From: Acidobacteriota bacterium
GTDB taxonomy: Bacteria > Acidobacteriota > Terriglobia > Bryobacterales > Bryobacteraceae
NCBI GenBank assembly: GCA_026393985.1
Contig: JAPKZB010000087.1
Span: 18,556-82,555, forward strand
Direction: 5' to 3'
DNA length: 64,000 nt
Shown: in pieces, positions 20,601 to 30,143 of the stretch
Position numbering within the stretch: the first letter of the stretch is position 1
Layout of the letters: each line of letters starts with the position of its first letter
The notes under the pieces: generated by a model
Database searches by the model: none
What the model saw: only the letters and a program-made list of their open reading frames with translations
What the model was told of the DNA's origin: nothing
Made by a program: the position numbers and the translations under genes

Positions 20601-20833
20601 CGGCCATCTCGGTGGTCCTGAACGGCGCCGAGGTGAAAGACTTGAACATCGCCACCTACGCAGCCGAGTACTTTTCGAGCGAACTCAGCATCCGTACCGG
20701 AGGCGCCTTCCAACTCGAGATCCCCCTCCCGGTGCCCCCTTCGACCAATCTCTTCCGCGTCGACTCGCTCCGCGTCTCTCTAGGGAACAAAGTAGGTTCC
20801 TCGGGAGAAAGGGCTGCCCGGGCCTGCAATTAA
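17642..20833 (+). CDS. Nidogen-like (NIDO) domain plus six tandem putative Ig (He_PIG-type) modules; secreted or surface protein
   Basis: NIDO-like NFFGRLRAGCWVNNNGNITFDRSLSTYTPFGLESTRTEIIAPFFADVDTR. Repeated module GG..PY.W...G.LP.GL.LS.DG.L.GTP...G...F. Start overlaps the upstream stop (TGATG). Confidence 0.8.
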   Translation: MPVSHRKDVLAEEREFSRSLLALAGAVEECSSGQSPLKAEGEPVAEPVKGLFKQPGLLLALLAVLAGGLAYPQPMAGQAIRDLPGFKSRTVPRNDDGSGPFVPLPFPINFFGRLRAGCWVNNNGNITFDRSLSTYTPFGLESTRTEIIAPFFADVDTRGVRSRLVTFGEDKVNGRQAFGANYLDVGYFASHDDKLNRFQVILIDRSDTGSGNFDVEFNYERIVWETGDASGGSGGFGGVPASVGWSNGSGQPGTSFQLPGSLSSGAFLDSGPQALARRRLNVPVIGRYLFRARDGQLSPGLRITSGSQLPNGRIGAAYSAVLTAEGGSGYQWSLLPDPGQSLPGLSLSPSGVLSGTPTAVGVYQFTVRLTTRIEGVEETLAQRITLEVLPATLQILSGTCPLPEATEGSIYRQTLRAAGAPGPYLWSWGENGMSPVAGLQLSEDGVLSGTPVTAGSYNFIVRVAGNPRSDVEPASRACSLNVRPRLTQLTVASCPAASGTAGVGYDELAQASGGLTPYRWTAFGALPPGIGLSGDGRFAGIPAVSGRFVYALEVNDALGRTSRLTCDLTVEEPALNLETACPLASVETGQAVRIALEASGGAAPYSWSAVGSLPPGLVVSPDGQLQGTPNAAGAFQFQIVVRDRDGLGAGKPCAMGVRRAPLSISSCPLPPAQLGRSFEAALASEGGVAPYVWTASGALPAGLTLSSEGRLSGIPVAPGTAVFTVAVRDGNGILATQQCEQFVTPKPLRLLGDCPFPPAAVGSFYRTQVIPDGGVPPYRFRSERQLPSGLALGTDGWISGTPQVPGKADLTVLVEDARRAAVSRTCSLTAELPPVTGLRLSGMPALVTPAGGSIPLVVQFDRAYPLAVGGTLALEMQPDTGAGDALVNQADPAVVFAANGRRQLSFSLAAGQRQFAATIAGPGTVAGYLTARVSRLEIAGQLQPAAPGAARTTVPRTAPQLTDACYTGTAGQLALRVAGTSSTRDLTAISVVLNGAEVKDLNIATYAAEYFSSELSIRTGGAFQLEIPLPVPPSTNLFRVDSLRVSLGNKVGSSGERAARACN
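18530..20130 (+). repeat. Six tandem ~85-90 aa Ig-like modules (protein-level repeat)
   Basis: Manual alignment of the six modules; modules 2-6 carry a conserved N-terminal and C-terminal Cys pair. Confidence 0.75.
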
Positions 20834-20871
20834 TCAGGAAAAAACTACCGACATCTAGGCACTCTTGCTGA

Positions 20872-20900
20872 TTGGGCACTTGGCGCTTTCTTTCTACAAT
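20872..20900 (+). promoter_or_regulatory. Sigma70-like promoter TTGGGC-17-TACAAT
   Basis: -35-like 20872-20877, -10-like 20895-20900, 17 bp spacer, upstream of the 65-aa HTH gene. Confidence 0.5.
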
Positions 20901-20909
20901 CAAAGAAAG
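20886..20909. promoter_or_regulatory. Perfect inverted repeat CTTTCTTT-N8-AAAGAAAG overlapping the -10 element (candidate operator)
   Basis: Left arm 20886-20893, right arm 20902-20909, 8-nt spacer. Confidence 0.5.
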
Positions 20910-20932
20910 ATCAAAGCCAAGGAACCCCTTTC

Positions 20933-21130
20933 ATGCTAGCTACTCGAGCATTCAAGTCCTATTATTCGGAATCCGAAGCTGCGGAAGCTTTGGGCGTTTC
21001 GATCGAGCAATTCCGCTCTCTCGTTCGCACCCATGTCGCCCATTCTGAAGAGGAGCAGCAGATGATCCCCTCGACCACCTTCCAGCCCTCGGACCTCGTT
21101 ATCCTGCGGCTTCTCGCCAACCTCCGATAG
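20933..21130 (+). CDS. Small (65 aa) MerR/HTH-like putative DNA-binding protein
   Basis: MLATRAFKSYYSESEAAEALGVSIEQFRSLVRTHV resembles the N-terminal HTH of MerR/excisionase-like proteins. Confidence 0.55.
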   Translation: MLATRAFKSYYSESEAAEALGVSIEQFRSLVRTHVAHSEEEQQMIPSTTFQPSDLVILRLLANLR

Positions 21131-21148
21131 CGATACAATAGCGGGGTT

Positions 21149-22054
21149 ATGGCGAAACTCGGCTTTCTCGGATTGGGCATCATGGGTTATCCCATGGCCC
21201 GGCATCTTCTCGACGCGGGTCACGATGTGGCCCTTTGGTCCTACTCGACCTCCAAGGTCACCGACTTGGCCCAAGGCCGGTCTAACGCTCGCCCCTGCGT
21301 CACTCCCAAAGAGGTGGCAGAGAACGCAGATTGCGTCTTCCTGATTGTCGGCGACACCGCCATGTCGGAAGCCGTTATCTTCGGCCCCAACGGTCTGCTC
21401 GAAGGCGCCAAGCCTGGTACCGTCATTGTCGATGCCTCCACGGTTGCCCCCTCCTACAGTCGCTCCGCAGCAGAACGCTGCAATGCCAAGGGCGTCGAGT
21501 TCCTCGATGCGCCCTGCACCGGCTCCAAGCCCGGCGCCGAAGGCGGCACTTTAACCTTTATGATCGGCGGCGACCAGAACGTCTTCGCCGCCGTCAAGCC
21601 CTACTTCGAACCGATGGGCAAGCAACTGTATTACTGCGGCGGACCCGGCCTGGGCATGAACGCCAAGCTCACCCAGAATCTGATCCTGTCCAACCTCCTG
21701 CAGGCTTTCAACGAAGGCATGGTGCTCGCCACCAAGGCCGGCGTCGATCCCGACCTCATGGTCGATATCCTGAGCAACTCCGCCGCCCGCAGCGGATTAA
21801 TCTCCTTCAAGGCCCCCTACGTCTTCCGCCGCGACTTCTCCACTAATTTTTCCGTCAAATGGATGCACAAGGACATCGGCCTCATGCTGGACTCGGCCAA
21901 AGAGATCGGCGTACCCCTCCCGCTCACGGCTTTAACCCAGCAGATGTTCCAGGCCGCCATCTCGCTCGGCTCCGGCGATGAGGATATCTGCAGCACAATC
22001 AAGGTCTTAGAGGGAATCGCCGGCGTCGAAGTGAAGAGCAAGACGAAGGCGTAG
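21149..22054 (+). CDS. NAD(P)-dependent 3-hydroxyisobutyrate dehydrogenase-family oxidoreductase
   Basis: MAKLGFLGLGIMGYPMARHLLDAGHDV; FLDAPCTGSKPGAEGGTLTFMIGG; GMNAKLTQNLIL. Confidence 0.9.
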   Translation: MAKLGFLGLGIMGYPMARHLLDAGHDVALWSYSTSKVTDLAQGRSNARPCVTPKEVAENADCVFLIVGDTAMSEAVIFGPNGLLEGAKPGTVIVDASTVAPSYSRSAAERCNAKGVEFLDAPCTGSKPGAEGGTLTFMIGGDQNVFAAVKPYFEPMGKQLYYCGGPGLGMNAKLTQNLILSNLLQAFNEGMVLATKAGVDPDLMVDILSNSAARSGLISFKAPYVFRRDFSTNFSVKWMHKDIGLMLDSAKEIGVPLPLTALTQQMFQAAISLGSGDEDICSTIKVLEGIAGVEVKSKTKA

Positions 22055-22086
22055 GCCGCCGTCTCCATTTTTTCAGAAAAAAACTC

Positions 22087-22115
22087 TTGCGATTCCAAAA
22101 ATCATATTCTAATAT
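22087..22115 (+). promoter_or_regulatory. Sigma70-like promoter TTGCGA-17-TAATAT
   Basis: In an AT-rich intergenic patch upstream of dxr. Confidence 0.45.
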
Positions 22116-22175
22116 TGAAAGTAAGACGGGGGGGCAACTCCCACCAAAGCGAGACTAACCTCAATATAGACCCCT

Positions 22176-22224
22176 GAAGCATCCCTCCCGTCGCCCTTCG
22201 GGGTTCCTTCTCTCCCGGTGCTTC
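22176..22224 (+). other. Structured leader candidate (stem-loop) upstream of dxr
   Basis: GAAGCA(t)CC...GG TGCTTC outer stem with an inner CCC-TTCG-GGG hairpin. Confidence 0.4.
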
Positions 22225-22275
22225 CGACCTCCGAACTTCTCCTAACCGAGTGATACGATAGAGTTGTCTGCTTGG

Positions 22276-23433
22276 ATGAAGACCCTCACCCTACTCGGAT
22301 CGACTGGTTCGATCGGCACCAGCACCCTCGACGTTGTCCGGCGCCGTCCCGACGAGTTTTCCGTCTATGCCCTCGTCGCCGGAACCAACCTGGACCTGCT
22401 GGTCGAACAGATTCGCGAATTCGCTCCCGCCGTGGCCGTCGTCGCCACCGCCGATTTGTGTGACGAACTGGCCCGCAAACTCTCTGCCGCCGGCGTACGA
22501 CCTCCAGAACTGACCCACGGCGCCGCCGGACGTCTCGCTGCGGCCATCGCCCCAGAGGTCGACATCGTCATGTCCGCCATCGTAGGCGTTGCCGGCCTCG
22601 AGGCGACCTACGAGGCCGTGCGCCGCCGCAAAATCATCGGACTGGCGAATAAAGAGGTCCTCGTCGCCAGCGGCCAACTCGTCATGGCCGCCTGCCGCGA
22701 AGCCGGTACCGAGATGATCCCGGTCGATAGTGAGCACAACGGCGCCCACCAATGCCTACGCGCCGGCCGTCGGGACGAGGTCACTAAGCTGATTCTCACG
22801 GCATCCGGCGGTCCGTTCCGCCGCACCCCGCAGGCCGACCTCGAGAAGGTCACCGTCGCCCAGGCCCTCAACCACCCCACCTGGAAAATGGGCCAGCGCA
22901 TCACCATCGATTCGGCCACCATGATGAACAAAGGCTTCGAAGTCATCGAAGCCTGCTGGCTCTTCGATTTCCCCCCGGCCGAAGTCGAGGTCGTCGTCCA
23001 CCCGCAGTCTTCGATTCACGCCATGGTGGAGTACAACGACGGCTCCGTCATCGCGCAGGTCTCCGCCACCGATATGCGGATGCCCATTCAGTACGCCCTT
23101 ACCTACCCCGCCCGCGCCTCCGCCCCCGTGCCCCGCATGGACTGGAAAACCGCCCGCACCTGGGAGTTCGAACCCCCGGACCTCGACCGCTTCCCCCTGC
23201 TCGCCCTCGCCTACGCTGCCCAAACCGCCGGCGGGTCCGCCACCTGCACCTTGAACGCCGCCGACGAAGTCGCCGTCGAAGCCTTCCTGGCCGGCCGGAT
23301 CTCGTTCCCAAGCATCGCCCGCATCGTCAGGGAAACCCTCGAAAAGGTACCCAATCGCACCCCCCGCACCGTCGAAGAGGTGCTCGAGATTGATTGCGCC
23401 AGCCGCCAGATGGCCCGCGCACTCGTAGGATAG
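22276..23433 (+). CDS. dxr: 1-deoxy-D-xylulose-5-phosphate reductoisomerase
   Basis: LTLLGSTGSIGTSTLDVVR; LANKEVLVASGQLV; PVDSEHNGAHQCL; LTASGGPFR; WKMGQRITIDSATMMNKGFEVIEA. Confidence 0.97.
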   Translation: MKTLTLLGSTGSIGTSTLDVVRRRPDEFSVYALVAGTNLDLLVEQIREFAPAVAVVATADLCDELARKLSAAGVRPPELTHGAAGRLAAAIAPEVDIVMSAIVGVAGLEATYEAVRRRKIIGLANKEVLVASGQLVMAACREAGTEMIPVDSEHNGAHQCLRAGRRDEVTKLILTASGGPFRRTPQADLEKVTVAQALNHPTWKMGQRITIDSATMMNKGFEVIEACWLFDFPPAEVEVVVHPQSSIHAMVEYNDGSVIAQVSATDMRMPIQYALTYPARASAPVPRMDWKTARTWEFEPPDLDRFPLLALAYAAQTAGGSATCTLNAADEVAVEAFLAGRISFPSIARIVRETLEKVPNRTPRTVEEVLEIDCASRQMARALVG

Positions 23434-23441
23434 CCAACTCT

Positions 23442-24773
23442 ATGGTCTTCTTTCAAAACGTCTGGTGGGTCCTCGTCCTGCTGGGCATCATGATCCTCAT
23501 TCACGAACTGGGTCATTACTGGGCCGCCCGCTACTTCGACGTCCGCGTCGAAGCCTTCTCGTTCGGCTTCGGTCCCCGCCTGTTCGGCTTCCGCCGCGGC
23601 GAGACCGATTTCCGCGTATCGCTGATTCTGTTCGGCGGCTACGTCAAGATGACCGGCGAACAGGCCGCCGATGAGGACTCCCCCGATGGCGCCGCCGCCG
23701 ACCCCCGCAGCTTTCTCGCCAAACCCCGCTGGCAACGCATGATCATCGCCTTCGCCGGTCCCGCCATGAACATCCTGCTGGCCCTCGTCTTGCTGACCGG
23801 GCTCTTTGTCTACCGCTACCCGAAAATCGTCGGCGCCGACGGCCCGGCCGTCGTCGGCTTTGTCGCCAAGGACTCGGTTGCCGCTAAAGCCGGCGTCCTC
23901 CCTGGCGACCGCATCGCCCGCTTCGACGATATCGCCGACCCCACCTGGGAGGACGTAACCATCGCCGAAGTAGCCGCCACCAACCGCCCCGTCCCCGTCG
24001 TCCTTGTGCGCGGGTCCGGGCAGGTCATCGTCACGGTCACCCCGGCCCTCGATGAACAGATCGGTGTCGGCTCCCTCGGCTGGGCCGCGCAGCATGAGAT
24101 TCAACTCGGCGGCGTCAGTCCCGATATGGAAGCCGCCCGCGTCGGCCTACGGGCCGGCGATCTGCTGGTCGCCCTCGACGGTGTCGCCCTGCGCTCCACG
24201 CAGATGCTGCTGTCCCTGCTCAAAGAGGGCCAAGGTACACCGGTTGACCTCACCTACAGCCGAAACGGTGAAATCCGCAAGGCGCAGGTGACGCCCCGCG
24301 CCGTCGGCGAGGGCGACGCCAAGCGTTACATGCTCGGCGTCCAGCTCTCTCCCCGTGTCACCTTCGTCTCCCTGCCCTTCGCCGAAGCCCTCCGCGAATC
24401 GGCCCGCCAGAACTACCGCAGCGCCGGATTGATCGTCCAGTTCCTCCGCGGCATGGTCGAGCGCCGCATGTCTCCCAAAAACCTCGAAGGACCCGTCGGC
24501 ATCGCCCGGCTCAGCGGCGATGCCGCCCGCGAAGGCCTCGCCTCCTTCGTCGGCCTCATGGCCGCCGTCAGCCTGAACCTGGCTATCTTTAACCTGCTGC
24601 CAATCCCGATCCTCGACGGCGGCACCATCCTCATGCTTGCCATCGAGATCATCATGCGCCGCGATCTGAGTCTTCAGGTGAAGGAGACCGTCTTCAAGCT
24701 CGGCTTTGTTTTCCTCATCATGCTCGTCGTCTTCGTCCTTTATAACGACATCTCCAAACTGCTACCCGGCTAG
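23442..24773 (+). CDS. rseP: RIP metalloprotease (site-2 protease) RseP, with PDZ domains
   Basis: ILIHELGHYWAARYF (HExxH), FGFGPRLFGFRRGETDF, NLLPIPILDGG. Confidence 0.95.
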   Translation: MVFFQNVWWVLVLLGIMILIHELGHYWAARYFDVRVEAFSFGFGPRLFGFRRGETDFRVSLILFGGYVKMTGEQAADEDSPDGAAADPRSFLAKPRWQRMIIAFAGPAMNILLALVLLTGLFVYRYPKIVGADGPAVVGFVAKDSVAAKAGVLPGDRIARFDDIADPTWEDVTIAEVAATNRPVPVVLVRGSGQVIVTVTPALDEQIGVGSLGWAAQHEIQLGGVSPDMEAARVGLRAGDLLVALDGVALRSTQMLLSLLKEGQGTPVDLTYSRNGEIRKAQVTPRAVGEGDAKRYMLGVQLSPRVTFVSLPFAEALRESARQNYRSAGLIVQFLRGMVERRMSPKNLEGPVGIARLSGDAAREGLASFVGLMAAVSLNLAIFNLLPIPILDGGTILMLAIEIIMRRDLSLQVKETVFKLGFVFLIMLVVFVLYNDISKLLPG

Positions 24774-24802
24774 AACCTGAGTCTCCCCTGCTAAAATATT
24801 GC

Positions 24803-24831
24803 TTGACAATGGATCGCGCAGATTCAATACT
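24803..24831 (+). promoter_or_regulatory. dnaK promoter TTGACA-17-AATACT
   Basis: Perfect -35, 17 bp spacer, 4/6 -10; located 36 bp upstream of the dnaK ATG. Confidence 0.6.
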
Positions 24832-24867
24832 TGTAGTACACTAAAGCAGGAGGCAAAAGTTCTAGTC

Positions 24868-26781
<1,914 letters not shown>

Positions 26782-26797
26782 CGACCAGTCACGGAAC

Positions 26798-26825
26798 GGC
26801 GGGGCCGCTGCTGAGCGGCCCCGCC
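26798..26825 (+). terminator. Perfect 12-bp GC hairpin between dnaK and dnaJ (no U tract; attenuator or processing hairpin)
   Basis: GGCGGGGCCGCT-gctg-AGCGGCCCCGCC. Confidence 0.55.
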
Positions 26826-26838
26826 TCCGAGGTGTGCC

Positions 26839-27999
26839 ATGCCGGAACGCAAAGACTATTACGGCACCTTGGGTGTCGAAAAGAAAGCATCGGAGGACGA
26901 GATCCGGAAGGCCTATCGCCGCCTCGCCCGCAAGTATCATCCCGACCTCAACCCCGGCGACAAAGCCGCCGAAGACAAGTTCAAAACCGTTCAGGAAGCC
27001 TACGACATTCTCAGTGAGCCCAAAAAACGGGCCATGTTCGATCAGTACGGCTTCTACTCCGATAGCGGCGTCCCGCCCGGCGGACCGCCTCCCGGCAGCG
27101 GCCCCGGCATGGGCTTTGAAGGCTTCGATTTCTCCGACTTCGTCAACCAGCAGGCCGGCCGCCGCTCCCCCCCCGGTGCCGACACCGGAGGCCGCTTCAG
27201 CGACATCTTCAGCCAGTTTTTCGGCGGCCGCTCCGGCGCTCAGCCCCAGCAGCCCGAAAAAGGCGCCGATCTGGAATACACCCTCAACATCGACTTCTGG
27301 CAGGCGATTCGCGGCACCCAGGTGCGTTTAAGCATCTCTCGCCAGGAGTCCTGCGCCACCTGCCACGGCTCCGGATCCGCCGGTGGCAACATCGCCTCCT
27401 GTCCGGAGTGCAACGGCACTGGCCAGGTCAGCCAGACCGCCGGCGCCATGAAGTTCAACCTCAGTTGCACCCGCTGCAACGGCGCCGGCCGCCTCCGCAA
27501 CGTCTGTCCGGGCTGCCGCGGCGAAGGCCGCACGGCGAACATGGATTCGGTTGAGGTTCGCCTCCCGGTCGGTGTCGCCACCGGCTCGCGCCTGCGCGTA
27601 GCAGGGAAGGGAAACGCCGGGCGCATGGGCGGCCCGGCCGGCGATCTCTACATCACGGTGCGCGTCGAAGAGCACGCCTTCTTCAAACGAGACGGCGATA
27701 CCATCGAAATCAAAGTCCCCGTCACGGTCCCAGAAGCCGTCCTCGGCGCCAAGATCGAAGTGCCCACCATCGACGGCCGGGCCATTCTCAAAATTCCCCA
27801 GGGCACGCAGAACGGCCAGAAGTTCCGCCTGCGCGAAAAGGGAGTCCCCAACTCCCGCAAGGATTCGCGCGGCGATCAGATTGTCGAAGTCGTCCTCCAG
27901 GCCCCGCCAGCCAACGACGAGCGCACCCGGGAACTGCTGCGGGAACTCGCCACGCAGTATCCGCCAGACCCCCGTAGCGAGTTGTGGACCAAGGTATAA
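26839..27999 (+). CDS. dnaJ: Chaperone DnaJ
   Basis: J-domain DYYGTLGVEKKASEDEIRKAYRRLARKYHPDLNPGD; four CxxCxG-type zinc repeats. Confidence 0.97.
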   Translation: MPERKDYYGTLGVEKKASEDEIRKAYRRLARKYHPDLNPGDKAAEDKFKTVQEAYDILSEPKKRAMFDQYGFYSDSGVPPGGPPPGSGPGMGFEGFDFSDFVNQQAGRRSPPGADTGGRFSDIFSQFFGGRSGAQPQQPEKGADLEYTLNIDFWQAIRGTQVRLSISRQESCATCHGSGSAGGNIASCPECNGTGQVSQTAGAMKFNLSCTRCNGAGRLRNVCPGCRGEGRTANMDSVEVRLPVGVATGSRLRVAGKGNAGRMGGPAGDLYITVRVEEHAFFKRDGDTIEIKVPVTVPEAVLGAKIEVPTIDGRAILKIPQGTQNGQKFRLREKGVPNSRKDSRGDQIVEVVLQAPPANDERTRELLRELATQYPPDPRSELWTKV

Positions 28000-28018
28000 A
28001 GGTAGAAGGCCAACGCGG

Positions 28019-28471
28019 ATGCCGAAACGGAACAAAGCTGCCTACATGATCTCGGCCGTCGCCGAGCAGTACAATCTGCATCCCCAGACCCTCCGCATGT
28101 ACGAGCGCGAAGGCCTGTTGAAACCCTCCCGCAGCGACGGCAATACCCGCCTCTATACCGAGGACGATGTCGAGCGCCTCGAAGTCATCCTCCAACTCAC
28201 CCGCGAACTCGGTGTCAACCTCGCCGGAGTGGAAATCATCCTCAACATGCGGGAAAAAATGGAGGAAATGCAGCGGCAGATCGAACAGTTTGTCGCCTCG
28301 CTCAACTCAGAAATCGCCCAGCGCGTCCGCCAGCCCGCGCCCGGTCCGGATTCGCAGGCGCTCGTCCCCGTGATCAGTGTCGCTTCCCTCGTCCGCGTCG
28401 AATCGGAATCCGCTCCGGTCGAGCCCGCCCCGGCCGAGTTCCGAGTCCGCCGGAAGAAAGTCACCCTCTAG
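28019..28471 (+). CDS. hspR: MerR-family heat shock repressor HspR-like
   Basis: YMISAVAEQYNLHPQTLRMYEREGLLKPSRSDGNTRLYTEDDVERLEVILQLTRELGVNLAGVEIILNM, directly downstream of dnaK-dnaJ. Confidence 0.9.
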   Translation: MPKRNKAAYMISAVAEQYNLHPQTLRMYEREGLLKPSRSDGNTRLYTEDDVERLEVILQLTRELGVNLAGVEIILNMREKMEEMQRQIEQFVASLNSEIAQRVRQPAPGPDSQALVPVISVASLVRVESESAPVEPAPAEFRVRRKKVTL

Positions 28472-28493
28472 CCCCGATACAATAGTAGTCTTC

Positions 28494-30143
28494 ATGCGGA
28501 TTGCCTTGGGGCAGATCAATACCACGGTTGGCGACCTGGTCGGGAACGCCAGCTTAATCCTGCGCTATGCGCGGCGCGCGGCCGAAGGAGGCGCCGAAGT
28601 GGTCGTCTTCCCGGAGTTGGCGCTCACCGGCTATCCCCCCCAGGACCTCCTCGAACGCCCCGCGTTCCTCGAAGCCGCCGAAGCCGAACTCAACCGCCTC
28701 GCCGTCGAAGCCGCCCCCCTGCGCATCGCCATTCTCTGCGGCACCGCCGAAGTTGCCCCATGCAACGAGGGAAAACGGGTCTGGAACACCGCCGCCCTCC
28801 TCCAACGCGGCAAAGTCCTCTTCCGCCAGCACAAAATGCTGCTCCCCACCTACGATGTCTTCGACGAGCAGCGTTACTTCCGCCCCGCCGAAAACCAGTC
28901 CCTCGCCACCATCGGCACCACCCCCGTCGCCATCACCATCTGCGAAGACGCCTGGAACGACCAGCACTTCTGGCAGAACCGGCTCTATCAACGCGACCCT
29001 GTCGAAGAGCTCATCGGTGCCGGCGCCAAAGCCATTCTCTCCATCAACGCCTCGCCCTACCACCTCGGCAAACGCGCCCTCCGCCAGCAGATCTTCTCCG
29101 CCACCGCCCGCCGTTATCAAACTCCCCTCGTCTACGTCAATCAGGTCGGCGGCAACGATCAGTTAATCTTTGATGGCTCCAGCTTCGCCATGGACTCGAC
29201 CGGCAAAATCATCGCCGCCGCCTCCAGCTTCTCTGAAGAACTCATCTTCGCCAACTTCCATACCGGCACCGGCGACCTCCACGCCTCCCATCCCGAAGAG
29301 ATCGACGCCGTCTACCAAGCCCTCGTCCTCGGCACCCGCGACTACTTCCGCAAAACCGGCTTCCGCAAAGCCCTCCTCGGCCTCTCCGGCGGCATCGACT
29401 CCGCCCTCGTCGCCTGCCTCGCCGTCGAAGCCCTCGGCAAGGAGAACGTCACCGGCGTCGCCATGCCCGGACCCTACTCCTCAGACCACTCCCTCACCGA
29501 CGCCCACGCCCTCGCCGCCTCCCTCGGCATCTCCTGCCCCACTGTCTCTATCAACCAAGCCTACGCCGCCATGCTCGATACCCTCGGCCCGGTCTTCGCC
29601 GGTGCCCCGCCTGACGTCACCGAAGAAAATCTCCAATCCCGCCTCCGCGGCCTCACCCTCATGGCCCTCTCCAACAAAACCGGCGCCCTCGTGCTCACTA
29701 CCGGCAACAAAAGCGAAACCGCCGTCGGCTACGCCACCCTCTACGGCGACATGTGCGGCGGCCTCGCCGTCATCAGCGACATCCCCAAAACCCAGGTCTA
29801 CGACCTCTGCCGCGTCGCCAACCGCCGCCTCGCCAACGCCATCCCGGAATCCGTCTTCGTCAAGCCCCCCTCAGCCGAACTCCGCCCCGACCAGAAAGAC
29901 TCCGACTCCCTGCCCGAGTACCCCGTCCTCGACGCCATCCTCGCCCTCTACGTCGAACAGATGGTCTCCCCCGCCCGCATCGCCGAAAAGCTCAACCTCC
30001 CGCTCACCCTCGTCCGCGATGTCACCCGAAAAGTGGATCGAAACGAATACAAGCGCCAACAGGCCGCGCCCGGCCTCAAAGTAACCACCAAGGCCTTCGG
30101 CTTCGGCCGCCGCCTTCCCATCGCCCAGGGGTATAGCGAATGA
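28494..30143 (+). CDS. nadE: Glutamine-dependent NAD+ synthetase
   Basis: N-terminal nitrilase domain MRIALGQINTTVGDLVGNA...; C-terminal GLSGGIDSALVACLAVEALG. Confidence 0.96.
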   Translation: MRIALGQINTTVGDLVGNASLILRYARRAAEGGAEVVVFPELALTGYPPQDLLERPAFLEAAEAELNRLAVEAAPLRIAILCGTAEVAPCNEGKRVWNTAALLQRGKVLFRQHKMLLPTYDVFDEQRYFRPAENQSLATIGTTPVAITICEDAWNDQHFWQNRLYQRDPVEELIGAGAKAILSINASPYHLGKRALRQQIFSATARRYQTPLVYVNQVGGNDQLIFDGSSFAMDSTGKIIAAASSFSEELIFANFHTGTGDLHASHPEEIDAVYQALVLGTRDYFRKTGFRKALLGLSGGIDSALVACLAVEALGKENVTGVAMPGPYSSDHSLTDAHALAASLGISCPTVSINQAYAAMLDTLGPVFAGAPPDVTEENLQSRLRGLTLMALSNKTGALVLTTGNKSETAVGYATLYGDMCGGLAVISDIPKTQVYDLCRVANRRLANAIPESVFVKPPSAELRPDQKDSDSLPEYPVLDAILALYVEQMVSPARIAEKLNLPLTLVRDVTRKVDRNEYKRQQAAPGLKVTTKAFGFGRRLPIAQGYSE

